Program-made: the position numbers and the translations under genes
Notes under the pieces: model-generated
The model's input: the letters and a program-made list of their open reading frames with translations, nothing else
What the model was told of the DNA's origin: nothing
The model's database searches: none
Shown here: piece after piece, positions 45,546 to 56,189 of the stretch
Layout of the letters: each line of letters begins with the position of its first letter
Position numbering within the stretch: position 1 is the first letter of the stretch
Origin: Neostapfia colusana
Lineage: Eukaryota > Streptophyta > Magnoliopsida > Poales > Poaceae
Direction: 5' to 3'
Assembly: GCA_030760725.1 (NCBI GenBank)
Contig: JASWHV010000002.1
Span: forward strand, 61,311,900 to 61,375,899
Length of the DNA stretch: 64,000 nt

Positions 45546-45557
45546 TGGTATCAGAGC
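45546..45557 (+). promoter_or_regulatory. G3 primer-binding site
   Basis: TGGTATCAGAGC, a perfect initiator tRNA-Met complement, 4 bp (GACG) after the LTR. Confidence 0.93.
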
Positions 45558-47061
45558 CGCATTGGCAATAGCACGCTCGAAAAGAGCCTATTTTGAAAAC
45601 TTAGAAGTAGTCGAGTGAGGATTAGTCATTAAGCCCACATAAGGTCTATGATAGTAGTAGTTACTAAGGTGGAAAAGCTAACTTATGTGTTATACATTCT
45701 GTAACGACGCTCCGACGTCAGGTAAGAGGTAAGGTACGCCACCGCAGGCGGATCAATTGCGGTAACTCCCCATACGAGTAATAGTATGGTATGGTATACC
45801 GTGGCTTGGCACGGTAGTGAATGAGTCTCTGAACCTCTCAATGGTTCTGAGAGCATATGAAAACGCTGATCTCCAGCGTGCTTTAGGCAAAAGTGAGAAT
45901 ACCCCATCGTGTGGTAAGCAACACGATAGTATGCAACTCTTGAACGTTCAATGTTCAAAGGGACATACGCAGCGCTCGCCATCGGCGTGCCTCAACGGTC
46001 ATGAGGCAGTAGGTGGTATCCGTTGGGTTGATAAAATTCCCAACCGTGACGACCCGTTCACGCTCTACTCGGTTCCCCGTCGTGTGGTGTGAAAACACGA
46101 CCATGTACCTTGAGACGTGGCTTGACTCAGGGACGATCCGTATGGCAATGATACGGACCGTATGTTTTTACTATGATATGGAACTGCCTGAAATGCTAAA
46201 ACCTTTGTGTGCACCATTATTGTGTGTTTTTCTGCAGGTACACTAACCACGTTAGTGCATGACGTGTAGAAACCGTTTGTGAGTGACGACTTTAGTTCCA
46301 CCATGTGACACGTATATGCCGGAATACCGGTTTAGGATTTTTCTTTGGTGAGGAAACGTAGCTCCGACTGCATAAAAGTTTATTTTCAAAGAAAAGAGTC
46401 ACAATGGAGTATAGGAATTCATTTAGGGGTTAGTAAACTCCTATATTGAACTAAGAGTCAATTGGGAGTATAGATTCAGTCTCAAAAGCTTAGGAATAAT
46501 CTCCCCTGTTTTCGGCAGAAATTTTGCTGAACTTGAACAGGGCATAACTTAATATTGGTTGAACCAATGGAGGTGTTGGATACCATTCTGGAAAGGTTTA
46601 GAAGTCCTCTACAACTTTTCTGTAGAGCTCCAGAACAAAATCTCCCTCCAATGGGATGAAAATCTCAGATGAGTAGGTACTGTCCAGAAACAGGGAAGAC
46701 CAAATGCTCCCTGGAATTTCCGTATTTCGACCAAAACACTTAGTTTCACCGTTTGACGTCCAGTGGCTGTTGTAAAACAGCGATTTGGAGTCGAAGGGTT
46801 TATGCATTTGAACATACCACTTCGAGTTAGTATATGCTTGGGTCCAATACAATAGCGAGGAATTACGCATGCTAACACACTTAACATCCCGTGGTGACCC
46901 CGATGGTGGAAATGAAATTTTAACCTATAAAGTTCAATACTTTGGAACTCGATCGTGTGACATGGTCCAGGGATGTATATGTTGTATAAAGTTTATACTT
47001 TATCCATATGTGTGACTGTTATGCACACTATTTATTCCATTCTCGCATCACTATTGTATAG
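45558..47061 (+). other. G3 untranslated leader
   Basis: Non-coding. It carries, in element orientation, the blocks shared with G2 (reverse order on the window strand): around 45960-46130 (CGTGACGACCCGTTCGCG-like; AGGCAGTAGGTGGTATC) and around 46230-46375 (CTGCAGGTACACTAACCACG; TGAGGAAACGTAG). A deletion junction joins the leader directly to RT at about 47062. Confidence 0.7.
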
Positions 47062-49702
47062 ACTGGATGAAACCTCGAGGTTGTGTGTGGACTACCGACC
47101 TCTCAACGCCATCACCATCAAGAATAAATATCCACTGCCCCGCATCGATATTCTCTTCGATCAACTTGTGCGTGCGAGTGTATTTTCCAAGATGGATCTT
47201 CGCTCCGGATATCACCAAATCAAGATCCGGGCGGAGGATATCCCAAAGACGCCCTTTTCGATGAGATATGGGTTATATGAGTACCTCGTCATGTCTTTTG
47301 GTCTCACCAATGCCACGGCACACTTCATGTATTTCATGAACTCAGTGTTCATGCCGGAGTTGGACAAGTTTGTGGTGGTGTTCATAGACGACATCTTGGT
47401 TTACTCCAAGTCTGAAGAAGAACACGCAAAACACTTGCATATCGTACTTCAACGATTAAGAGACCATAAGCTTTATGCCAAGTTCAGCAAGTGCGAGTTT
47501 TGGATCAGCCAAGTGCCATTCCTTGGTCACATTATTTCTGCAGAAGGCATTGTAGTTGATCCAAGTAAAATCGAACAAGTGCTGAAATGGAAGTTCCCCA
47601 CATCAGTCCATGAAGTCAGAAGTTTCCTCGGGTTAGCAGGATATTACCGGAGATTCATACCGAACTTCTCCAAGCTTGCTAAGCCGATGACGGAACTGTT
47701 GAAGAAGGAGATCAAATATGTTTGGAGCTCAGCTTGTGAAGAAGCTTTCCAAGCAGTAGTGAAGCATCTTACAACAGCCCAGTTGTTAGCTCAACCGGAT
47801 ACAACCAAGCCCTTCGACGTATATTGTGACGCGTCCGGTATCGGGCTCGGCTGTGTATTGATGCAAGGAGGCAGAGTGGTCGCCTATGGCTCACGTCAAC
47901 TCCGTAACCATGAGCAGCACTATCCGACTCATGATCTTGAGCTCGCTGCTGTGGTGTTGGCCTTGAAGATGTGGAGGCACTATTTGCTTGGGAACTTAGT
48001 GCACCTCTACACCGACCACAAGAGTTTGAAGTATATCTTCACTCAAAAGGAGTTGAATATGCGGCAACGGAGATGGTTAGAGTTGATCAAAGACTATGAG
48101 ATCGAGATTCACTACCATCCCGGGAAGGCAAACGTGGTTGCCGATGCTTTAAGCCGCAAATCTCATGTCAACAATCTGTCCATCACCCCACCTGAAGAGG
48201 AGGAGCCAAGTCTGTACTTGACTCCATATGGGGCGTTATATAATCTTGCCCTCGTCCTGACCATAAGAGAGGAGATTATGGAAGCTCAGAAGAAAGACAT
48301 GGGAATGTCGCACATTCGGAGAAGGATGGAGAATGGCGAAATGAAATGCTTCCGAAGAGATGAACACGACACCCTATGGTTTAAAGACCGTATAGTGGTA
48401 CCCCGTGACATGAAGCTTCGGAAGAAAATCTTGGACGAAGCTCATTTGTCCAAGTATTCTATTCATCCGGGCAGCAACAAGATGTACCAGGATCTGAAAA
48501 CCAGATTTTGGTGGACACGGATGAAAAGAGAAATCGCGAAATACGTATCTGAATGTGATACGTGTCGGCGTGTGAAGGCCGACCATATGCGTAAAGCCGG
48601 ACAGCTGCAACCATTGAACATTCCGGCGTGGAAGTGGGAGGATATCAGCATGGACTTCATAGTCGGATTACCTCTCACGTCTCACAAACATGACTCGATT
48701 TTGGTGATAGTCGATCGACTAACCAAGTCGGCTCATTTCATTCCCGTACATACAAAGTACGTGGCCAAGCAATATGCGGAGTTGTATATTGCAAGGATCT
48801 TATGTTTGCACGGTGTTCCCCGCTCCATCATCTCAGATCGAGGTGCGCCGTTCATCTCTCGGTTTTGGGAACAGCTGCACGCATCACTGGGAACCAAACT
48901 GATCTGAAGCTCCGCGTATCACCCGCAAACGGATGGTCAAACTGAACGGGTGAATCAAGTTCTTGAAGACATGCTACGCGCTTGTGCCATCCACCACGGC
49001 AAGAATTGGGACGATCATTTGCCGTTGGCTGAGTTTTCTTACAACAATGGCTATCAAGCTAGTATCAATATGGCGCCGTATGAAGCTCTCTACGGCCGGA
49101 AATGCCGCACACCTCTCAACTGGTGCGAGTCCGGCGAGCGAGTCATCTACGGCATTGAACTTGTGAATGAAGCTGAAGAACGAGTGCGAGTGATACAAGC
49201 CAACCTCAAGGCTGCTCAATCTCGTCAGAAAAGCTATGCGGATAAAAGACGCCGTCCTCTCCACTTCGACATCGGGGACCATGTTTATGTCCGTGTGTCT
49301 CCGATGAAGGGAGTTCATCGTTTCGGAGTGAAGGGTAAACTTGCGCCGTGGTTCATTGGTCCGTTCACCGTCATTGAAAGATGCGGACCCGTGGCCTATC
49401 GCTTAGATTTACCGGCGTCGCTCGCAGGCATTCACAACGTCTTCCACATCTCTCAGCTGAGAAAGTGCCTCAAGCCCTCGGCTGAAGTCCGCACAGAAGA
49501 CATAGAAGTTCTTCAACCGGACCTCACGTACACGGAGTATCCAATCCGGATTATCGATGAAAAGACTCGTGCCACAAGAAACCGGACCTTATGGTTCTAC
49601 AAGGTCTTGTGGAGTAACCATACCGCTGATGAGGCGACATGGGAAAGCGAGGACTATTTACGAACATATTATCCGGACTTGCTATCATCATATACCCGGT
49701 AA
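47062..49702 (+). pseudogene. G3 truncated pol: RT, RNase H, integrase, chromodomain
   Basis: The open frame begins upstream in leader sequence (Met 46973); retroelement similarity starts at DETSRLCVDYRPLNA (about 47066), so gag, protease and the first RT segment are deleted. Numbering from 46973: RT FIDD (D139, D140); RNase H D286, E323, D348; integrase zinc site H491, H498, C528, C531; catalytic D561, D622, E658 (D-35-E spacing). One in-frame TGA at 48905-48907 sits where G2 has Arg (LIRSSAYHP), a likely CGA-to-TGA change. Then come the GPF/Y-type module (FIGPFTVIERCG) and a chromodomain (YPIRIIDEKTRAT ... WSNHTADEATWESEDYL) ending at 49702. Apart from the stop, the enzymes downstream of RT look well kept. 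Confidence 0.92.
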
Positions 49703-49730
49703 AGTTTTTCCCCACTTTACTTTTCCTTTG

Positions 49731-49767
49731 GAATCTCGGGACGAGATTCTTTTTAAGGGGGGAGGGA
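49731..49767 (+). promoter_or_regulatory. G3 polypurine tract with upstream hairpin
   Basis: GAATCTCG (49731-49738), loop GGA, CGAGATTC (49742-49749): a perfect 8-bp stem. Then TTTTTAAGGGGGGAGGGA runs up to the LTR at 49768. It lies 28 bp after the pol stop codon. Confidence 0.85.
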
Positions 49768-52700
49768 TGTAAAATCCCCAAAAGTGGTAGCAAGAAAATT
49801 CAGCTCATGTACACTTAGGAAAAATGAGGGGAATTAAAACTTTGAATTATAATGGTATAAGTTCAAAGTGAGGGTTTAGACTTTCCAAAACTTCCAAACA
49901 TGGAGATCGAAATTCATAACTTGGATCTTCATAGCCCAAATATTCACCCTTTCAAATTTCAGCTCATTTGGAGGAGTTTTCATATTTGTTTGGGATTAAA
50001 AGGACGAGCCCTCTAATCTGAATTTCAATTTCAGTTTCAAATTCCAATTCCCTCAATTTGAAAATTCGGTTTCACAAATGTGTTCTCCACCTTTTAATAA
50101 GCAGCCATGCCAAAAATTGGAAACTTTGGAGCTGGTTTCCTATATTTTGAGGCAATATAAAGTGGAGAATTCAAACTCCTTTTCAAATTCAAATGATCAA
50201 ACCACATCTAAATTCCACACCAGAATTCAAACTATTTGAATTCAGCAAATTCAAATATGACTTTGGGGTGAAGTCAAGTCTTTAATGTTGAGTTGCTGGG
50301 GTAAAATATCAGAGAAAATTGGATAAGAATTAGAAAGAGTGGGGCCCAATTGTCAGCCACCCCAAAGAAAACCAACCGACTGATTTCCTCCTCGGGTGAT
50401 CACCGCGCGCCAGCTCCCGAGCAGCCCGTCGCCCGACGTTGTCCACCGAGCTGCTTCCCCCGATGTCGGTTCACGTGCATGGCCGGTTATAGCGGCAGCC
50501 GAGTGAAGTATCTGCCCTATCCCCATTACCCCGTAGCCTCTCCACGCTCCGCTCGAGCCTCGCGAACTCAGAACCCTGCCCGGCGGAAGAACCATTTGGC
50601 TCATCGACGCCCGGCGAACTCGGCGTGCCTCGCGCTCGGCTGAGCCACGGGAACCTTGCGCCAGGTCTCGCTCCTGCTTCCTGAAGCCTCAAGTGAACAC
50701 CAGCACCGGTGGTTGGCGCCTACAAGCCGGAATTCCCTTCGGAGCTCCGGTGTTGATCGCCTGTACGCCACACCGTCGCCCGACGGATTTACGGCCTCTG
50801 CCGATCAACAGAAAGGTCCCTGAGGTGCGTGAGGAACCCTTCCTCTTTCCTTTCCACCAGTTCCTGCTTTCTTAGCTCCGGTACCGAGTATTTTGAAGTT
50901 TGGCTCCGGCGGTTCTTTAGAAACCCGAGGACCCTTCGAAGGAATTCGTTGTACTCGGGGTAGCTTCGCGCTAGATGAGCTTAGAGTAGCTCCAGCACAT
51001 GCTTGCGCATCTCCCCGATGTTCTAGAAGCTCAAATGAGAAAGTAGAGATGCCGGGTACCGAGTTTTTGTCGCCGCCGGAGTTTTGCGGGCTCGGGTCGC
51101 CGGTGAGGTCCCCTCTCCGGTGGGTTCCAGGGAGAGCGAGCTATGGGTCGATGTTGTCCATGGGACACTGGTGCTTTTGGAGCCAACCCTAGCCCGAAAG
51201 ACCCACTGTTGAGGGAGAGCGAGGTCACCGAAGTAAGGTTCGACATGGTCGCCGGTGCAAGCACCTTTCCGGCCGTTGTCATCGGCTCCCGACCCCACCA
51301 TCGTGTTCAGCACGGTGTAGAACTCACAGGCGGCGAGTTTGACAAAGTTTGGATCACAGAAACCCCGTCCCGGCGAGCCTCGCCGGCGTGCGCCGCCGCG
51401 GGAGGCGCGGGCAGCGCCAGGAAGACGAAGGAGAGCCGGGTCCCACCGGTCAGCCTCCGTATGCGCACGAGGATCGGATTGTGGCTCGGGATCGACTGCT
51501 GATCTTTGCAAGCCCATAATTTTGTGTAGAAAACTCCAAAAATAGTGAGACCAATTTTGTTGGATTCCTCATGAGGAGTACTTCACAGAGGAACCAATTT
51601 TAGGCTATGAAGATGCCCAGGAATTTCTGTAGAATTGTTTTTAGTAAATCCTTTAGGGATTTATTACAGGAGCAATTCTTTATGAAATATTCTCAAATTT
51701 GGGCAGCAAATCCTCTTCATAGATACTGATCTCCAGTAAAAAAATTTGGGCTTCAGTGGAGTTCATTTGCTATGTCAAATTACCTTCCCAATTTCAGCCT
51801 TTATTAGGAATATTCAATTTAAACAGAAAACTTTTCAGAACTCCTGTCCAACTTCAAAAATTCATATCTCTCTGATGGTAGCTCCAAAAATGGTGAAACA
51901 TTTTTTTTAGAACCATGGAGACTTACCCTAATCAGATCTTCCACAACTAGCTATGTCAAAGCTCCTGAATTGGGCTCAAAATTCAGATAAGCATTGTACT
52001 TGTAGGAATTTTAAAGACTACATTGTGCAATGACATGTCTCCAAATTTGCCTCAAGTCATACTTAGAGAGTATAGTATCCACTGTAAAATTCCCAAAGAC
52101 AATTAAGGATTTTAAATAGCAGTAGCTATGAATAGAAGTCCAATTCTTATAAATACTTAATACTTATACATGTATTTTATTACATTTCATAATAGTGACC
52201 GAAGTTGAGGACGCACCGGAGCCTTTGGACGTCCTCCCACCAGAAGCTGACTTCCCCTTTAACTCACAACCAGGCAAGCCCCGGTTTGCACTTAAGTACC
52301 TTTTATAAAGTTTTCATTTGTATCATTTATGTCTAGGTTGAATATTTGCATTAGAGTTAGGGTGATTGAAACCCCACTTGCATAGCCTTTTAAATCCTAT
52401 GGAGGGTTGGGTAGTTTACAAACTCGACAAGTAGAGAATGCCATGCTAATGTATAGGATCCCGGTAGAAGACGAGTAGTTGGAAGCTACTCGCGAGATAG
52501 TAGTTATCACACGGGAAGAAAAGAGGTAGATATTGGCTTAAGTTATGAAAATGAGACCCAGCAGGGGGGTTAGGAAGCAGTGAGCAGAGGTCTCACGTGC
52601 GTAGCCCTGTTGGCGTCGGTTGAGGACCGTCCGTGTGCGGCCCTGCTGGACAAGTATCGAACAGTACCGGATGCATACTGGCATATGGGAACCAGGAAAC

Positions 52701-53700
52701 CGATGTAATTGGTTAACCTGGGTGCCGAGGCTTACCCAACCGTAAATAGGAGTGGGTTGAGGGTAGCAAGGTTTAAATCTGCCGGTGGGCACAGGCACGC
52801 TCCATGCGAGAACCTCCTGCCCGTTACGGATGGACCGGTTCGGCATTTGGGTTGCCTTTGAAAGGTTGTTGCATACAACATAGTAGGAAGGGGTGTGGAA
52901 TCACGCTTCTGAAAGTGGGTGTATGCAACGTGTTATCCGGGTGTGTCTTGATTGCAATCACCGTCCCTCGCGGTTATTTGAGTACCCGCTTGATCACTGC
53001 ACTGTGACGTAGTAAGAAGTGAAATAAGCCAACTGAAAATGCTGTATTGATCTTAATGTCTTGAATACCTTGATTGCTGTAGATATAGAGCTAATTAAGT
53101 TTACATTCCACTTTGGGCATCACCACATCGGATGAAAGCGTTTCTTGTTTGATTGTGGACTTCCGATGTGAGGGCTACCTAAGGCACATGAATCTGCTGC
53201 TATAAAACTGAAAGTAAGGATCAACTTATAGGCGTGTCTTTATTGCAAAATCCTTTCCTATCTTACATATCCTTGCACGTAGTGTTCCATGCCTAGGGTT
53301 GACGGTTAAGACTTGCTGAGGCTTCGTGCTCACGGTTGCAATATTTGAGCTGTGTGCAGGTGAGAGTTATGAGGAAGGTTCCGAGGACGAGGCGATGCCC
53401 CCGTCGGGGTACACGGCCGAGCTGGAGCCATGCACGCCGCCATGATCTCCGGTTCCATGCTGCTAGTGTGTAGCGTCCCCGGGCTGGACGGCTGCACTTT
53501 TGCTTAGTTAGGTTTTGAGAGCAACTGTGTATATAACTTCCGCTGTTAATTAGGTTTTGTAAAAAGACTTCCGCTGTTTTATATCAAATAAAAGTTTGTA
53601 TGTTATCCTTTATTCTTTTTGTGTGTGCTGTTGGGTGCCGCATCGCACGGCACCACCCTATGCGATCCTGGAGTGGGTGAACCACGGGGTGGTCCCCACT
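49768..53700 (+). repeat. G3 3' LTR (3933 bp)
   Basis: Collinear with 41486-45541. Differences include scattered substitutions and a deletion of about 127 bp near 51498 (GACTGC joined to TGATCTTTGC). It ends CCCCACT, directly followed by the target copy TCCGG. TATA box at 50156-50162; conserved motif at 52958-52997. Confidence 0.92.
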
Positions 53701-53705
53701 TCCGG
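53701..53705. repeat. G3 target-site duplication, right copy
   Basis: TCCGG, identical to 41481-41485; the A2 LTR G-box array resumes straight after. Confidence 0.88.
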
Positions 53706-55017
53706 TCCTACTGGAAAAGTGTCATCTCCGGAGCTCACCTCCAGGAGGTCCGACACTACCGGACATGTGTCAACCTTGGAGCTCACCTCCGGGAGGTCCG
53801 ACACTGAAATACACGTGTCAACCTCGGAGCTCGTCTCAGAGGAGAAAGGAAGTCTGGCGCTGCTAGGACATGTGGCACATCCGGAACCACCTCTGAAGAG
53901 AGGGGAGGTCCGGCACTGACACATGGCACATTCGGAGCTACCTCTGAAGAGAGGGGAGGTCCGGAACTGACACGTGGCGTTCAAGGAGCTCGTCTCTGTT
54001 TAGAGGGGAGGTCCCGACCTACCAGACAGGTGCTGCACGCGGAGCTCGCCTTTGAGGAAGAGGGAGGTCCCGCTCGCCCGAACGCGTGGCGCACGTGGAG
54101 CTCACCTCTGAGTAAGAGGGAGGTCTCGCCCGCCTGACACGCGGCACAACCAGAGCTCGCCTCTGCGGAAGAGGGAAGCCCAGGCCTCTGCTGGACACGT
54201 GGAGCCTCCGGCGTTCATCACCGCGAAGGTGACGAGATCTGAAGTGGTTTTTTCTTCTGTACGCACGGGAATACCGGTACGGGAGCAAAACGACATGAAT
54301 TCCACGTTGCTACCGCACCAAATCAACTAAAGATAAGTTGTTAAGATCCAAAAACAATTTGAATAGGACTCTTACTCGAAATCCAATCAGAGTAGGACCT
54401 TTGTTTCCTCCTATAAATATATCCGAAAACCTTTGGCCGCAACCACGAACTTCTTTTCCACCTCCCGAGAGTCGTCGACTTGGAGCCCTATCTCCCAAAT
54501 CGCCGAGCTAACCCCTTCGCCGGAGTTCAGTCACCGGAGATCGCCGGAAGAGAGCCCCGATGATCTGTCTTGCTAGGAGAAGGACCCCAAGACTAAGAAG
54601 AACGTAAGGTAGGTCTCCAATACCACCTTACGACATGATCGTGGTTTTCTTTGCATATGTTCTTCGATCTCTTTGAACAGAAGCTTTTTCGTGGACAGAT
54701 CATGTGTTGGTCTGGTTGATCTAGATCGTGAGATGAGATCATCGCCACGTCCACATTTGATCCATACACCTCTGTTCATCGTAAAACCCATGCAAGCCAT
54801 GCAAGAACACGTAAAAATCAAAACTGCATCATAGGATTAACATACATATGCATCATTGCATCTTAAAGTAGAGTTTGTGCATGATGATTGATTGCTATGA
54901 ATCTTGTATGTGCGTGATCGTGTATAGGAGGACAAGCTCAGGGAGCTACCTACGACGGACTATAACAGCAAGAATTTGAGCAACCGGAACCGCAAGAACA
55001 AGGAAAGTGCCCCTTGA
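53706..55017 (+). repeat. A2 3' LTR, second segment
   Basis: Continuation of the A2 3' LTR after G3: G-box array (53706-54220), TATA box TATAAATA (54412-54419), then the transcribed leader (CCGGAGATCGCCGG and onward) to CTTGA (55013-55017), where C2 is inserted. Collinear with A1 (read in reverse) and with 37700-38770 of the A2 5' LTR. Confidence 0.82.
55013..55017. repeat. C2 target-site duplication, left copy
   Basis: CTTGA before TGATATGC at 55018; the second copy is at 62858-62862. Confidence 0.9.
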
Positions 55018-56189
55018 TGATATGCACCAAATTTGGTTCGGCGAAGGGTGGCCCGATCTTCACGACAGGAGGCTCAAGAACAAGATAACTTGCTGTAGAA
55101 ACAGCACGGATAACTAGCTTTATACCTGACCAAGGTTGGATGCGACCAAGCGACGGGGAGAGAGACACCGAAACCGCGAAAACTTCGACTCGATCTCCGA
55201 ACGACCGCAGAACCACAACCAGAGCTAATCCACACAAGACAGGGGCAGCCGTACTGGAACCCGCAGAGCACGAATTAGTGGATCTCAGAGAGATCTCTCC
55301 ACAAGTTCAAGAAGAACAAGGAAGAATGGGTTGAGTAAGACACTCAAGCAGCTCAGCTGCAAATATCACTGGATAAATCTTAATTCATCAAAAAGTGTTC
55401 CTTGGCTTACAAAAAATAGCGGTATTTATGCCAACAACTAGTCTAAAAATAGATGTGAACTGAAAAAGCCATGTGGGAAGGTGGAAGGCCAACTGGCTTG
55501 ATCATTCATGCAGTGGTCATCAATTTCCCGCATGTCTTCTGGCCTTTTGAGTGATCTTCAATGTTTTAATCATAACTCCACCTAGGGACATCCAAAAGAC
55601 ACGGGACCAGATGCATTGGAAAGCTAATTCGATAACCTTTCACACCATGTGTAGCATGCTTCACGAAATATTGTAGAGTGATACTGTTTCTCACGGAAAC
55701 TTGGATATCAGGCTGACTATTGATCTTCTGAACAGTCTGCACCAAAAGCACTCGGCTGCCAAGCTGGGAGCTCTAAAGCACTCAGCACTTAGTGGCATTA
55801 GAAATTTGACTTCAACACCTTTCCAACAAGTACTCATGGACCTTCACAGCTTCTATGAATCAAGAGATATGACTGTTTCTTCATGACAGTTCTGCCAGGC
55901 CGAACTGGTTCGACGTAGTTCTCCTCTCTGGTTCAGTCTCGGCGTGTCCTTGTCATCCTCCTTGGTGAACCTGAGTAATAGAAACATGTACGATTTAGGA
56001 AGTATACAATTCGCATTAATAAATGGAATTTCACAAATTAGCGCGTGCACCTCTTGTTGTAGCTGTTTAGCTCGGCTATGAGTAATTGGTCCATCGAAGA
56101 CATGAGCTGGTGCAGCTTGACTTGATGAATGTTCCATCTTGCTTGATGTAGTCGGTATACTTGATGGTGTGGTCGGCGTGGGCATATCA
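55018..56189 (-). repeat. C2 3' LTR
   Basis: Plus-strand ends TGATATGCACC and GGGCATATCA, so terminal inverted repeats TGATATGC/GCATATCA. It contains CATAAATA on the element strand (55440-55433) as a possible TATA box and, at its element-strand start, the coding tail described separately. Confidence 0.92.
55853..56189 (-). pseudogene. C2 polyprotein C-terminal tail inside the 3' LTR
   Basis: From the LTR start the element strand encodes DMPTPTTPSSIPTTSSK, a Ser/Gln linker, FDGPITHSRAKQLQQEVHAL and a final ~60 residues ending VISLDS at a stop in 55853-55855. The 5' LTR has the same frame (62857-62521) with GPITRSRAK. It is not joined to pol in this copy: pol stops at a TGA formed by the first three LTR bases (56189-56187), one reading frame away. 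One G fewer in the adjacent G-run of the polypurine tract would put the tail in frame with pol, so slippage there is the simplest explanation. Confidence 0.7.

Larger units (their letters stand above)
41486..53700 (+). mobile_element. G3: Ty3/gypsy retrotransposon, Tekay/Del-like, gag and protease deleted
   Basis: A full-length insertion of 12215 bp with two LTRs and a perfect 5-bp target duplication (TCCGG). Order: 5' LTR 41486-45541, PBS 45546-45557, leader, truncated pol 47062-49702, hairpin and polypurine tract 49731-49767, 3' LTR 49768-53700. The LTRs are very similar except for a ~127-bp deletion in the 3' copy, so it is one of the younger insertions. Gag, protease and the first part of RT are gone. 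Confidence 0.93.

Noticed and set aside
53619..54326. Short frames around the junction of the G3 LTR with the A2 array
   Set aside because: They cross a retrotransposon junction and repeat units, so they cannot be ancestral genes.
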